Shown here piece by piece: positions 41,947 through 51,169 of a stretch of 64,000 nucleotides of DNA. The stretch comes from Marivita sp003149565 (GTDB lineage Bacteria; Pseudomonadota; Alphaproteobacteria; Rhodobacterales; Rhodobacteraceae). A program made the translations under genes and the position numbers. The notes below the pieces were generated by a model. The model worked only from the letters and a program-made list of their open reading frames with translations, ran no database searches and was not told the origin of the DNA. How positions within the stretch are numbered: the stretch's first letter is position 1; each line of letters starts with the position of its first letter. The stretch lies in assembly GCF_965216415.1 (NCBI RefSeq), contig NZ_CBDCFU010000002.1, one strand, 5' to 3'.

Positions 41947-43338
41947 TCAGAAATGGATCGCCCGGCCCCAGGCGTCGAGCACCGCCTCGTGCATCATCTC
42001 TGACAAGGTCGGATGCGGGAAGACGGTTTGCATCAGGTCTTCCTCGGTGGTCTCCAACTGCCGTCCCACCACATAACCCTGGATCAATTCGGTCACTTCC
42101 GCGCCTACCATATGCGCCCCCAAAAGCGCGCCGGTTTTCGCATCGAACACCGTCTTGATCAGGCCTTCGGGTTCCCCGAGCGCAATCGCCTTGCCGTTGC
42201 CGATAAACGGGAAGCGCCCGACCTTCACGTCAAAGCCCTTCTCTCTGGCCTGCGCCTCGGTCAGGCCAACGCTGGCCACCTGCGGCTGGCAATAGGTGCA
42301 GCCCGCGATGCTGTCCGGCTCCACGGCATGCGGATGCCCGCCGGCAATCAGTTCGGCCACCATCACACCCTCATGGCTGGCCTTGTGCGCAAGCCACGGC
42401 GCGCCGGCGATGTCTCCGATGGCAAAGACGCCTTCAACCCCGGTGCGACAATGAGGGTCTGTCACGACATGGGTGCGGTCCACCTTCACGCCCAAAGCTT
42501 CAAGCCCCAGACCTTCGGTGTTGCCGACAATGCCGACCGCAGAGATGACGGTGTCGAACTCCTCTTTCGTCGCCTTGCCGCCCACCTCGATATGCGCGGT
42601 GACTTTGCCCTTGCCACGGTCAAGCTGTGTGACCATCGCCTTTTCGCGGATGGTCATGCCCTGCTGTTCGAACTGTTTCTTTGCGAAACCGCTGATCTCT
42701 GCATCTTCGACAGGCAGGATGCGATCCATCACCTCGACCACGGTCGTGTCGGCACCCAGCGTGTTGTAGAAGCTGGCAAACTCGATCCCGATGGCTCCGG
42801 ACCCGATCACCAGCAGCTTTTTCGGCATCCGGGTCGGCACAAGCGCGTGTTTGTAGGTCCAGACAAGATCGCCATCCGCCTCGAGCCCCGGCAGTTCGCG
42901 CGCGCGGGCACCGGTGGCGATGACGATATTCTTGGCGCTCAGGTCTTCGGTGCCCTTGTCGGTCTTCGCCTGCACCTTGCCCCTGGCGGGGATCGTCGCC
43001 TCACCCATCACCACCGTGACCTTGTTCTTCTTCAGAAGATGCCCCACCCCGGAATTGAGCTGTTTCGCAATGCCGCGCGAACGTTTGACAACGGCGTCAA
43101 GATCATAGCCGATGCCATCGGCCTTCAGACCGAACTCTTTGGCGCGGTGCATGAGGTGGAACACCTCGGAGGTGCGCAGCATGGCCTTGGTCGGGATGCA
43201 GCCCCAGTTCAGGCAGATGCCGCCCAGATGTTCACGTTCGACAATGGCGACGGACAACCCCAGCTGCGCGCCCCGGATGGCGGCGACATAGCCGCCAGGG
43301 CCTGCGCCGATCACGATCATGTCGAAGCTCTTGCTCAT
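41947..43338 (-). CDS. lpdA: Dihydrolipoyl dehydrogenase
   Basis: A 463-residue FAD enzyme: MIVIGAGPGGYVAAI for FAD, the redox disulfide C42/C47 in GGICLNWGCIPTKAML, NAD motif VIGSGAIGIEFASFYN, and a C-terminal HAHPTLSE-like region reading FPHPTLSEMMHEA with the catalytic histidine. It is the E3 component of 2-oxoacid dehydrogenases, here away from E1/E2 genes. GGGAGGAAAG lies upstream of the start. Confidence 0.95.
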   Translation of the reverse strand: MSKSFDMIVIGAGPGGYVAAIRGAQLGLSVAIVEREHLGGICLNWGCIPTKAMLRTSEVFHLMHRAKEFGLKADGIGYDLDAVVKRSRGIAKQLNSGVGHLLKKNKVTVVMGEATIPARGKVQAKTDKGTEDLSAKNIVIATGARARELPGLEADGDLVWTYKHALVPTRMPKKLLVIGSGAIGIEFASFYNTLGADTTVVEVMDRILPVEDAEISGFAKKQFEQQGMTIREKAMVTQLDRGKGKVTAHIEVGGKATKEEFDTVISAVGIVGNTEGLGLEALGVKVDRTHVVTDPHCRTGVEGVFAIGDIAGAPWLAHKASHEGVMVAELIAGGHPHAVEPDSIAGCTYCQPQVASVGLTEAQAREKGFDVKVGRFPFIGNGKAIALGEPEGLIKTVFDAKTGALLGAHMVGAEVTELIQGYVVGRQLETTEEDLMQTVFPHPTLSEMMHEAVLDAWGRAIHF

Positions 43339-43433
43339 CGCCTGCTTTCCTCCCTCAAGGTCAGGTTTGACGCAAAGCGTAGGACAAAGCGACGGGGCTC
43401 ACAATGGGGCATGGTGAATAGGTCCGGAGCGGG

Positions 43434-43461
43434 CCCAATGTTTCGCACGCGAAACATTGGG
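43434..43461. repeat. Perfect palindrome upstream of lpdA
   Basis: CCCAATGTTTCGC-AC-GCGAAACATTGGG has perfect 13-bp arms around two bases. It lies between lpdA and holC, about 95 bp upstream of lpdA and 42 bp after the holC stop. It lacks a T run. Its core TTCG..CGAA is shared with the palindrome at 61302. Could be a terminator for holC or a protein-binding site. Confidence 0.6.
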
Positions 43462-43478
43462 TCAAAACATCTGACCGT

Positions 43479-43493
43479 TTAACATTTTGTTAA
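43479..43493. promoter_or_regulatory. Candidate CtrA site TTAA-N7-TTAA
   Basis: TTAACATTTTGTTAA matches the full CtrA consensus spacing. It is 141 bp upstream of lpdA. CtrA is present in this order and mainly controls motility and other traits. Chance occurrence is possible. Confidence 0.35.
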
Positions 43494-43503
43494 CAGGCGA
43501 TAA

Positions 43504-43962
43504 TCAGGCCTCGGCTTTCTTTTCCCAACGCCCTGATTCCTCGGACCAGTACTGCGCCGAACATCCCGCACCCGTCAGGTTCCGCCATTGGCCTCGGGCA
43601 ACATCGACCGCTGCGGGGTCATTGCCATCGAAGAGGATGCAGACCCGTTCCAGACGCTGCACCTCATCGGGCGCCACCTCGGCCCCGTCCACGGTCATCA
43701 GGCATTGCGGATCATTTGCCGCCTCATGAGCCACGGTCAGCAGTACCGGCTGAGCCGCGTCATGTGGCCCACCGGCCAGCCCATGTGGCAGAAACCCCTC
43801 CTCTGGTCCCAACCACAGTTTCTGGTCCAGCCAATCCATCCGCGCAGCATCGGTTCCCCGCACCGCAACGCGCCAGCCGGCGCCAAGCGCCTTGCCCAGA
43901 AGCATGGGCAAGGTCGCCTCGAGCGGCTTTTGCGTCAGGTGGTAGAAATAGGCCGCGCCCAC
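43504..43962 (-). CDS. holC: DNA polymerase III chi subunit
   Basis: A 152-residue protein starting MGAAYFYHLTQKPLEATLPM, the HolC pattern, with WRVAVRGTDAARMDWLDQKL and RVCILFDGNDP. Chi links the clamp loader to SSB. It begins 4 bp after the pepA stop, the common pepA-holC pair. Confidence 0.93.
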   Translation of the reverse strand: MGAAYFYHLTQKPLEATLPMLLGKALGAGWRVAVRGTDAARMDWLDQKLWLGPEEGFLPHGLAGGPHDAAQPVLLTVAHEAANDPQCLMTVDGAEVAPDEVQRLERVCILFDGNDPAAVDVARGQWRNLTGAGCSAQYWSEESGRWEKKAEA

Positions 43963-43966
43963 GGGT

Positions 43967-45442
43967 TCAGTCCCGCGCCTCGAACTTGTCGGCGATCAGG
44001 CGGTCCAGTGCCCGTACACCCCAGCCGGTCGCACCCTTGGGGGACAGATCCAGATCGGATTTCACATGGGCCACACCTGCTATATCGATGTGGATCCACG
44101 GCATGTCATCCTTGACGAAGCGTTTGAGGAACTGGGCTGCGGTGATCGACCCTGCAGGGCGGCCACCAATGTTCTTCATGTCGGCCACAGGCGATTTCAG
44201 CATATCATCATAGGCCTGTCCCAAAGGCATCCGCCATGCGCCTTCATTTTCGGTCTCGGCAGCTTTGAGGAAAGCGCCCGCAAAGGACTCGTCATTGGAG
44301 TAGACGGCGGCATTCTCGTGACCAAGCGCGATGATACACGCCCCTGTCAGCGTGGCGAGGTCGATCATCGCAGCGGGCGTCTCGGCCTCCTGCGCGTGCC
44401 ACATGACATCGCAGAGCACCAGACGCCCTTCGGCATCGGTGTTGATCACTTCGATGGTATCACCCTTCATCGAGGTCACAACATCGCCCGGGCGCACTGC
44501 ATTGCCCGACGGCATGTTCTCTACGAGGCCGACGAGCCCGACAACATTCGCCTTGGCCTTACGTTTGGCCACGGCATGCATCACGCCAGAGACAACGCCT
44601 GCGCCGCCCATGTCCATCGTCATATCTTCCATACCAGCTGCGGGTTTGAGCGAGATGCCACCGGTGTCGAAGACCACCCCTTTGCCGACCAGCGCCAGCG
44701 GAGCGTCATCCTTCGCGCCGCCTTTCCAACGCATGATGACCACCTTGGACGGGCTGTCTGACCCCTGCCCGACACACAGCAGCGCGCCCATGCCGAGTTT
44801 TGCCAGTGCTTTCTCTTCCAGCACCTCAACCTCGACGCCCAGTTCACTCAGCCCTTCCAGCCGCTTGGCGAATTCGGTCGTGGTAAGCACGTTTGCCGGT
44901 TCGTTGACCAGATCGCGGGTGAAATGCACACCTTCGGCGACCGCAAGCCGTGGCGCGGCAGCAGCCTCAGCCTCATCCGGTTTAGCGCACATGAAGGTGG
45001 CTGCACCAAGCGGATCACCTTTCTTGCTCTTGTGATCATCAAAACCGTAGCCGCGCAGGACCACGCCCAAAGCGATTTCTTCGACACGTGTGGTGCCTTC
45101 GACCAGCACCGTCATTGCCGATGACCCAGCCGCAACAGCCATCGCGGCCCCCGCCTTGCGCGCCAGTTCGGGCGCGGGACGGCGCGGCAGCTTGACCAGA
45201 TCGACCGCCTCGGCCTGCACGCCCGCCGGCCACGCGAGAGACATCGACTGACCCTCGCCCAGCTTGTCCCACGCCTCAGACCCGGTGGCACGCGCCAGAG
45301 CGCCCTTGGTCAGACGATTGAGCCGTCGTGCCCCAGCGCTGAGCTTGAGATCCGGGGTAACAAAGACCGCGATGCGGCCCTCGACGGTTGCCAGCGTGTC
45401 AAGATCGACCGGCGTGAAGGATAGTGCGCGGAGTTCCGCCAT
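43967..45442 (-). CDS. pepA: Leucyl aminopeptidase (M17)
   Basis: A 491-residue two-zinc exopeptidase. GKGVVFDTGGISLKPAAGME and NTDAEGRLVLCD carry metal and catalytic residues. The start at 45442 (MAELRALSF) has GGAG upstream; an ATG at 45454 lacks a site. It is divergent from lptF, as in many proteobacteria. Confidence 0.95.
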   Translation of the reverse strand: MAELRALSFTPVDLDTLATVEGRIAVFVTPDLKLSAGARRLNRLTKGALARATGSEAWDKLGEGQSMSLAWPAGVQAEAVDLVKLPRRPAPELARKAGAAMAVAAGSSAMTVLVEGTTRVEEIALGVVLRGYGFDDHKSKKGDPLGAATFMCAKPDEAEAAAAPRLAVAEGVHFTRDLVNEPANVLTTTEFAKRLEGLSELGVEVEVLEEKALAKLGMGALLCVGQGSDSPSKVVIMRWKGGAKDDAPLALVGKGVVFDTGGISLKPAAGMEDMTMDMGGAGVVSGVMHAVAKRKAKANVVGLVGLVENMPSGNAVRPGDVVTSMKGDTIEVINTDAEGRLVLCDVMWHAQEAETPAAMIDLATLTGACIIALGHENAAVYSNDESFAGAFLKAAETENEGAWRMPLGQAYDDMLKSPVADMKNIGGRPAGSITAAQFLKRFVKDDMPWIHIDIAGVAHVKSDLDLSPKGATGWGVRALDRLIADKFEARD

Positions 45443-45574
45443 TTTCTGCTCCATCAGTTGGTTTGGGTATAGGGGTAGCGCCGGTGCGCGCGGTTGACCA
45501 GAGGCGGGTTTTCCCGCAAACCCTAGGGTATTGGGCCATCCCGGCCCACTCTATGTCGTGTGAAGGGGTCCGCT

Positions 45575-46708
45575 GTGCCAAGATTCGACAGATATATGCT
45601 GTCGCAACTCATGGTCCTCTTTGGGTTCTTCTCGCTTGTGCTGGTCGCGGTCTATTGGGTGAACCGTGCGGTTGTTCTGTTCGACCGGCTGATCGCAGAT
45701 GGTCATTCAGCGGGCGTCTTTCTCGAATTCACGGCGCTGAGCCTGCCCGGCGTGATCGCTTTGGTCCTGCCGATGGCAGCGTTTGCTGCGGCTGTCTATG
45801 TCACAAACCGCCTGATGGGCGATTCCGAGCTGACCGTGGTGCAGGCGACCGGGTACAGCCCGTGGCGGTTGTCCCGCCCGGTTCTGTTGTTCGGTCTGAT
45901 CGTGGCGCTGATGCTGTCGGCGCTGACGCATTTCCTTGTCCCCGCCTCGATGGCGCAGTTGAAGCAGCGCGAGGTCGAGATCTCGGGCTCGGTCAGCGCG
46001 CGGCTTCTGCGCGAGGGGACGTTTCTGCATCCCGGCCCTGGTGTTACGTTTTTCATCCGGGAAATTACTCCTGAGGGCGAATTGCGGGATGTTTACCTGT
46101 CGGACCGGCGGCGCGAAGACCGCGAGGTGACCTACACCGCCGAGAGCGCATACGTGGTTCAGGCCGAAGAAGGCCCAAGGCTCGTCATGGTGAGTGGGCT
46201 GGCGCAGACCCTGAACACCGAAACGCGGGCGCTGTCCACAACGATCTTTCAGGATTTTACGTATGATATCAGCACCCTGATCGTGCAAAACCGGAATCTT
46301 AACCTGCGGCCCCGGCATCTGCCGACATGGGATATGATCACCCGGCCAGAGGAGATGGCAAAGCTGGTCAATGTGCCTCTGGCGCGGATCAACGAAGAGC
46401 TTCATGGCCGTTTCCAGCAGGCGCTTTTGAGTCTGGTGGCCGCGTTGATCGGCTTTTCGACCTTGTTGACCGGAAGCTTCAGCCGCTTTGGCGTGGGCCG
46501 ACAGATTGTGGTGGCGATTTTCCTCTTGGTGATCATCAAGCTGGTGGAAAGTGCGGTAACAGACCCGACCCGCAACAACGCGGCTCTCTGGCCACTGGTC
46601 TACCTGCCCTCGGTCGTCGGTTTGGCGCTGGCCGCTGCTGTGTTGCATCTGGCCGCGCGCCCGTTCCGGCAGCCGCGTGGCGCTGCCGTGAACGAGGTGT
46701 CAGCATGA
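45575..46708 (+). CDS. lptF: LPS export ABC transporter permease LptF
   Basis: A 377-residue inner-membrane protein of the YjgP/YjgQ family with three N-terminal helices, a periplasmic beta-jellyroll region (VSARLLREGTFLHPGPGVTF) and three C-terminal helices. It forms the LptB2FG transporter with LptG. A GTG at 45575 with AAGGGG six bases upstream is the likely start. It overlaps lptG by 4 bp (ATGA). Confidence 0.93.
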   Translation: MPRFDRYMLSQLMVLFGFFSLVLVAVYWVNRAVVLFDRLIADGHSAGVFLEFTALSLPGVIALVLPMAAFAAAVYVTNRLMGDSELTVVQATGYSPWRLSRPVLLFGLIVALMLSALTHFLVPASMAQLKQREVEISGSVSARLLREGTFLHPGPGVTFFIREITPEGELRDVYLSDRRREDREVTYTAESAYVVQAEEGPRLVMVSGLAQTLNTETRALSTTIFQDFTYDISTLIVQNRNLNLRPRHLPTWDMITRPEEMAKLVNVPLARINEELHGRFQQALLSLVAALIGFSTLLTGSFSRFGVGRQIVVAIFLLVIIKLVESAVTDPTRNNAALWPLVYLPSVVGLALAAAVLHLAARPFRQPRGAAVNEVSA

Positions 46709-47799
46709 CGCTGCATCTTTATTTCGCGCGCCGGTTTTTGTGGACCTTTTTGGCGATCTTCGGGATTTTCTTTCTGTTTCAGGTGCTTCTCGATCTGGTG
46801 GAACAGATCCGCCGTCTCGACAATTCGGTGAGCTTTGCCGAGGTCATGAAGCTGACGCTGCTGAACACGCCTGAAGGCATGTATCAGATCCTGCCCCTGG
46901 TGATGATCCTGTCCTCCATCGCGCTGTTTGTGGCGCTGGCGCGGTCTTCAGAGCTGGTCGTCGCCCGTGCGGCGGGCCGGTCCGGCCTGACGGCGCTTGT
47001 GGGGCCGATTGTGGTGGCGGCGGTGATCGGCGGGCTTGCCGTCGCGATGGGAAACCCGATCGTGGCGGCGACGTCGAAAGCTTATTCCGATCTGCGCGAA
47101 ACCTATCGCAATGGCGGAACCTCGGCGCTGTCCATCGGGGCCGAGGGGCTGTGGCTGCGCCAGTCGGATCCGCGCGGGCAGACGGTGATACGCGCGGCGC
47201 GGGCCAATCCCAACGGAACGGTCCTGTTTGACGTGATGTTCGTGGCCTATGCCGAAGGCGGCGGGCCAGTGCGGCGGATCGAGGCGGAAGAGGCCGAGCT
47301 CGTCGATGGCGCATGGGAGTTGCGCACCGCGAAGGTCTGGCCTTTGGTGGCGGGCGTGAATCCCGAGACCAATGCCGTGCTTCACGACACGCTGATTGTG
47401 TCGTCCACGCTCACCGAAGACAGCATCCGCGACCGGTTCGGGCGGCCATCGGCCATCTCGGTCTGGGAACTGCAGGGCTTTATCACTGATCTGGAGGATG
47501 CCGGCTTTTCAGCGCGACGGCATGCAGTATGGCTGCAGATGGAGCTGGCGCGGCCCGTCTTCCTGATTTCGATGGTGTTGATCGGTGCTGCCTTCACCAT
47601 GCGCCACAGTCGGATGGGTGGCACCGGAATTGCGGTTCTGTCGGCTGTTTTACTTGGCTTTTCATTGTATTATGTGCGGAACTTCGCGCAAATTCTGGGT
47701 GAAAACGGGCAGTTGAATCCACTTGCCGCGGCGTGGATCCCGCCCTTGGCATCAGTGCTTCTGGCGCTTGGTCTGATCCTGCATCGGGAGGATGGCTGA
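46705..47799 (+). CDS. lptG: LPS export ABC transporter permease LptG
   Basis: A 364-residue permease starting MTLHLYFARRFLWTFLAIFG, with six helices and a jellyroll domain. The frame continues upstream inside lptF but the ATG in the 4-bp overlap is the real start. Its stop overlaps the lptD start by one base. Confidence 0.94.
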   Translation: MTLHLYFARRFLWTFLAIFGIFFLFQVLLDLVEQIRRLDNSVSFAEVMKLTLLNTPEGMYQILPLVMILSSIALFVALARSSELVVARAAGRSGLTALVGPIVVAAVIGGLAVAMGNPIVAATSKAYSDLRETYRNGGTSALSIGAEGLWLRQSDPRGQTVIRAARANPNGTVLFDVMFVAYAEGGGPVRRIEAEEAELVDGAWELRTAKVWPLVAGVNPETNAVLHDTLIVSSTLTEDSIRDRFGRPSAISVWELQGFITDLEDAGFSARRHAVWLQMELARPVFLISMVLIGAAFTMRHSRMGGTGIAVLSAVLLGFSLYYVRNFAQILGENGQLNPLAAAWIPPLASVLLALGLILHREDG

Positions 47800-49952
47800 T
47801 GCTGCGGGTCCTGATTGCTGGAGTGATGGCTTTGACGTTTGCGGCAGTCAGTGCACGCGCGCAGTCGGGCGATGTGATCCTGCTGGCTGATCAGGTTCTG
47901 GTCGAACAGGGGGGCGACACGCTCGTCGCGACGGGCAATGTGGAAGCACTGCACGAAGGCACACGGCTTACCGCATCGTCGATCATCTATGACCGCACCT
48001 CGGACAGTCTGCAAATTCAGGGTCCGATTCGGATCACCCAGCCCAATGGCGACGTTCTGACCGCGACACAGGCAGATCTGGATCAGGGTTTCGAAAACGG
48101 TCTGCTGGAAAGCGCGCGCTTTGTGCTGGACGAACAATTGCAGATCGCGGCCGCACGTGCGGCACGGGTTCAGGGGCGTTACACGGCTATGAGCCAGGTC
48201 GCAGCGACCTCCTGTCAGGTTTGCGGCAGCGACCGGCCACCGCTCTGGGCCATCCGCGCCACGCGCGTCGTGCATGACGCCAATGAACGCCAGATTTATT
48301 TCGACAATGCCCAACTGCGGGTGCTGGGTGTGCCGGTGTTCTACATCCCCCGCATGCGCCTGCCGGACCCTACCCTGGAACGGGCGCGCGGATTCCTGAT
48401 CCCGGAACTCAAGACGTCGAGCCTTTTGGGTTTTGGCATCAAACTGCCCTACTTTATCCCGCTTGGAGATCATGCAGACCTGACGCTGACGCCCTATGTC
48501 TCGCCGGTCACCCGAACGCTTGAGCTGCGCTACCGGCAGGCGTTTCGCACAGGCGACATCACCGTCAATGGCGCGATCAGCCGCGACAGTCTCGACAGTG
48601 GCGTGGCACGCGGTCTGTTCTTTGCCGAAGGCGCGTTTCGCCTCCCGCGCGGCTTTCGTTTGTCGTTCGATATCGAGGCGGTGAGCGACGAGGCGTATCT
48701 GAACGACTATAACAGTGAGTTCAAGAAAGACCGTCTGGACAGCGCTCTGACCTTGGCACGCACACAGAGAGACAGCTTCTTTTCTCTGGGGCTGATCCAT
48801 TACGAAAGCCTGACAGACGGTGAAAACAACGCCACGCAGCCGACGATCATTGGCGATCTGCGCTACAATCGGCGTTTCTTTCCCAAACCGCTTGGCGGCG
48901 AGGTCCGCTTGGGGTTTCAGCTGCACGGTCACTACCGCTACTCCGACACCGATATCGATGGCGGCGACGCCGACAGCGTTGTGGATGGCCGCGACGTGGC
49001 GCGCGCCAATCTCGATCTGAGCTGGCGTGACCGCTGGACCTTGCCTGGCGGCATCCGCGCAGGTGTGCTCGCGCAGCTTTGGGCCGACCATTTCATTGTC
49101 GAACAGGATGCAGAGGCTGCAGGAGATTTCACCGAAGTCACGCCTGCCGCGTCGGTGGAACTGCGCTGGCCCTGGATCAAACGGACCGCAAACGGCGGGC
49201 GTGTCATGGTAGAGCCATTGGCACAGGTCGGCTGGATCGGGGGTGCGCGTTCCGGCGTCCCCAATGACGAAAGCACGCGCGTCGAATTCGACGAGGGTAA
49301 TCTGCTGAGCCTGTCGCGGTTTCCCGCCCCGGATCGTCGCGAACGGGGGTTGATCGGTGCTGCGGGACTGCGCTGGATGCGTGAAGACCCCGAAGGTTGG
49401 CGCGCGGCCTTCACGCTGGGCCGCGTCTGGCGAGATGAGGTGGACACCGCCTTTTCCCGGTCCTCTGGTCAGGACAGCGCAGCGTCGGACTGGTTGATTG
49501 CGGGCCAGTTTTCACACCGCACCGGCATTCAGCTTTTGGCGCGTGGGTTGTATGACAGCGACATGACCCGCTTCACCAAAGCCGAGATGCGCACCAATCT
49601 CACGAAAGAGCGCTATTCTTTGGGGGCGTCCTATATCCTGTTGACCACCGACAGGAAGGAAGACCGCGACGACGCTCAGTCTCAATGGCGGCTCAACGGG
49701 CGCTACAATATCGACCGCAATTGGACTGCCACGGGCAGCACCCGCTACGACATCGCAGAAGGGCAATTCCTCAAAGCAGGGGTTGGCGCAGAATACCGCA
49801 ACGAATGTGTTTCGGTGGACTTTTCGGTCTCGCGCAACTTTGCCTCTTCCACTAACCTTGAACCATCTACCGATTTCGGCCTGACCGTCGCGCTGACTGG
49901 CTTCAGCACGGGCGGCAGCGGCAAGGAGTACCGCCGTTCATGCAGCTATTGA
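47799..49952 (+). CDS. lptD: LPS assembly outer-membrane protein LptD
   Basis: A 717-residue protein with signal peptide (MLRVLIAGVMALTFAAVSAR), an N-terminal OstA jellyroll (QVLVEQGGDTLVATGNVEAL) and a beta barrel. It carries few cysteines (SCQVCGSDRPPLWAIRAT near residue 140 and a C-terminal pair), which form the disulfides of the family. It inserts LPS into the outer leaflet; its partner LptE is not in the window. It overlaps surA by 13 bp. Confidence 0.93.
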   Translation: MLRVLIAGVMALTFAAVSARAQSGDVILLADQVLVEQGGDTLVATGNVEALHEGTRLTASSIIYDRTSDSLQIQGPIRITQPNGDVLTATQADLDQGFENGLLESARFVLDEQLQIAAARAARVQGRYTAMSQVAATSCQVCGSDRPPLWAIRATRVVHDANERQIYFDNAQLRVLGVPVFYIPRMRLPDPTLERARGFLIPELKTSSLLGFGIKLPYFIPLGDHADLTLTPYVSPVTRTLELRYRQAFRTGDITVNGAISRDSLDSGVARGLFFAEGAFRLPRGFRLSFDIEAVSDEAYLNDYNSEFKKDRLDSALTLARTQRDSFFSLGLIHYESLTDGENNATQPTIIGDLRYNRRFFPKPLGGEVRLGFQLHGHYRYSDTDIDGGDADSVVDGRDVARANLDLSWRDRWTLPGGIRAGVLAQLWADHFIVEQDAEAAGDFTEVTPAASVELRWPWIKRTANGGRVMVEPLAQVGWIGGARSGVPNDESTRVEFDEGNLLSLSRFPAPDRRERGLIGAAGLRWMREDPEGWRAAFTLGRVWRDEVDTAFSRSSGQDSAASDWLIAGQFSHRTGIQLLARGLYDSDMTRFTKAEMRTNLTKERYSLGASYILLTTDRKEDRDDAQSQWRLNGRYNIDRNWTATGSTRYDIAEGQFLKAGVGAEYRNECVSVDFSVSRNFASSTNLEPSTDFGLTVALTGFSTGGSGKEYRRSCSY

Positions 49953-51169
49953 GCACATCCATTCGCAAACTGAGTGCACTGGCCCTTGGTGTGGCGCTGG
50001 CCCTTGGACCGGGTCCCGCAGATGCGCAGAATCTTTTTGCTCCGGTTATCAAGATCAATGACAGCGTCGTGACCGCCTACGAGCTGGAGCAGCGAGAGCG
50101 TATGCTGACGGTGCTGCGCGCGCCGGGCAATATCGAAGAGCTGGCCCGTGAACAGTTGATCGACGACCGCCTGCGCATTCAGGCCGCAAACGCTGCCGGG
50201 ATCGTACCTTCCGAGGAAGAAGTGCTGGACGGCATGACCGAATTTGCCGGCCGCGCCAATCTGAGCCGGGAGGAGTTCATTCAGGCGCTTGAGGGCGCGG
50301 GCGTTGCCGCCCAGACCTTCCGCGACTTTGTCCGGGCTGGCCTCAGCTGGCGGCTGTTGGTGCAAGCGCGATTTGGCGGACGGGTCAACCTGTCGGAAGC
50401 CGAGATTGACCGTGCGCTTGGCGCCTCGGGCGGCTCGTCCGTGCGAGTGCTTTTGTCCGAAATTATCATGCCTGCCCCGCCACAGCAGGCCGAAGCGGTA
50501 CGTGAACGCGCCGAGCGGATCAGCCAGACCACCTCGGAGGCGGCGTTTTCACAAGCGGCACGGCAGTTTTCCGCAACAGCCACCCGTCAGGCCGGAGGTC
50601 GTTTGCCCTGGCAGAACCTTGAAGACCTGCCACCGGTGCTGCGGCCCCTGGTGATCGGTCTTGCGCCGGGCGAGGTGACGGATCCGATCCCGATCACCGA
50701 CGCCATTGCGCTCTTCCAGCTGCGGGGCATCGAAGAGGTTGGCTACACGCCCCCCACCTACTCTGCCATCGAATATGCGGCGTATTACATGCCAGGTGGC
50801 CGCTCTGAGGCGACACTTGCACAGGCGCGCGTCCTGGCAAGTCAGGTTGACCGCTGCGATGATCTTTACGGTGTCGCCAAGGGACAACCGGAAGAGGTGC
50901 TCGAGCGACAGGCCCTGCCGCCTGCCGAGATCCCGACCGACATTGCGTTCGAGCTGTCCAAGCTCGACCCAGGCGAGGTATCAACCGCGTTGACCCGGTC
51001 GAACGGGCAGACGCTGATGTTCCTGATGCTCTGCGGGCGTACCGGTGAAATCAGCGAAGATCTGGACCGGGATCAGTTCGCGCTCGGCCTGCGCAACCAG
51101 CGGCTCAATTCGCTTGCCGAAAGCTACCTGTCGCAGCTGCGTGCCGACGCCCGCATCGTGACCCAATGA
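49940..51169 (+). CDS. surA: Periplasmic chaperone/peptidyl-prolyl isomerase SurA-like
   Basis: A 409-residue protein with a signal peptide ending near ADAQN. The SurA N-terminal domain (APVIKINDSVVTAYELEQRE) is followed by one parvulin domain (about 170-270, with PWQNLEDLPPVLRPLVIGLA) and a second degenerate region. It folds outer-membrane proteins, including LptD, its neighbour. It overlaps pdxA by 4 bp. Confidence 0.88.
   Translation: MQLLSTSIRKLSALALGVALALGPGPADAQNLFAPVIKINDSVVTAYELEQRERMLTVLRAPGNIEELAREQLIDDRLRIQAANAAGIVPSEEEVLDGMTEFAGRANLSREEFIQALEGAGVAAQTFRDFVRAGLSWRLLVQARFGGRVNLSEAEIDRALGASGGSSVRVLLSEIIMPAPPQQAEAVRERAERISQTTSEAAFSQAARQFSATATRQAGGRLPWQNLEDLPPVLRPLVIGLAPGEVTDPIPITDAIALFQLRGIEEVGYTPPTYSAIEYAAYYMPGGRSEATLAQARVLASQVDRCDDLYGVAKGQPEEVLERQALPPAEIPTDIAFELSKLDPGEVSTALTRSNGQTLMFLMLCGRTGEISEDLDRDQFALGLRNQRLNSLAESYLSQLRADARIVTQ

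Noticed and set aside
43434..43461. A parS-type centromere site
   Set aside because: The classic parS core is TGTTTCACGTGAAACA; this palindrome has a different, longer centre and no par genes are near.
42013..43482. A 489-codon plus-strand frame over lpdA
   Set aside because: Antisense to lpdA with all catalytic motifs; composition is His/Arg/Asp-rich, as in shadow frames.
46327..46704. A longer lptG start inside lptF
   Set aside because: The upstream part is an out-of-frame reading of lptF; the ATG in the 4-bp overlap fits family length.
47670..49091. A 473-codon minus-strand frame inside lptD
   Set aside because: Antisense to a well supported lptD; no ribosome site or recognisable motif.
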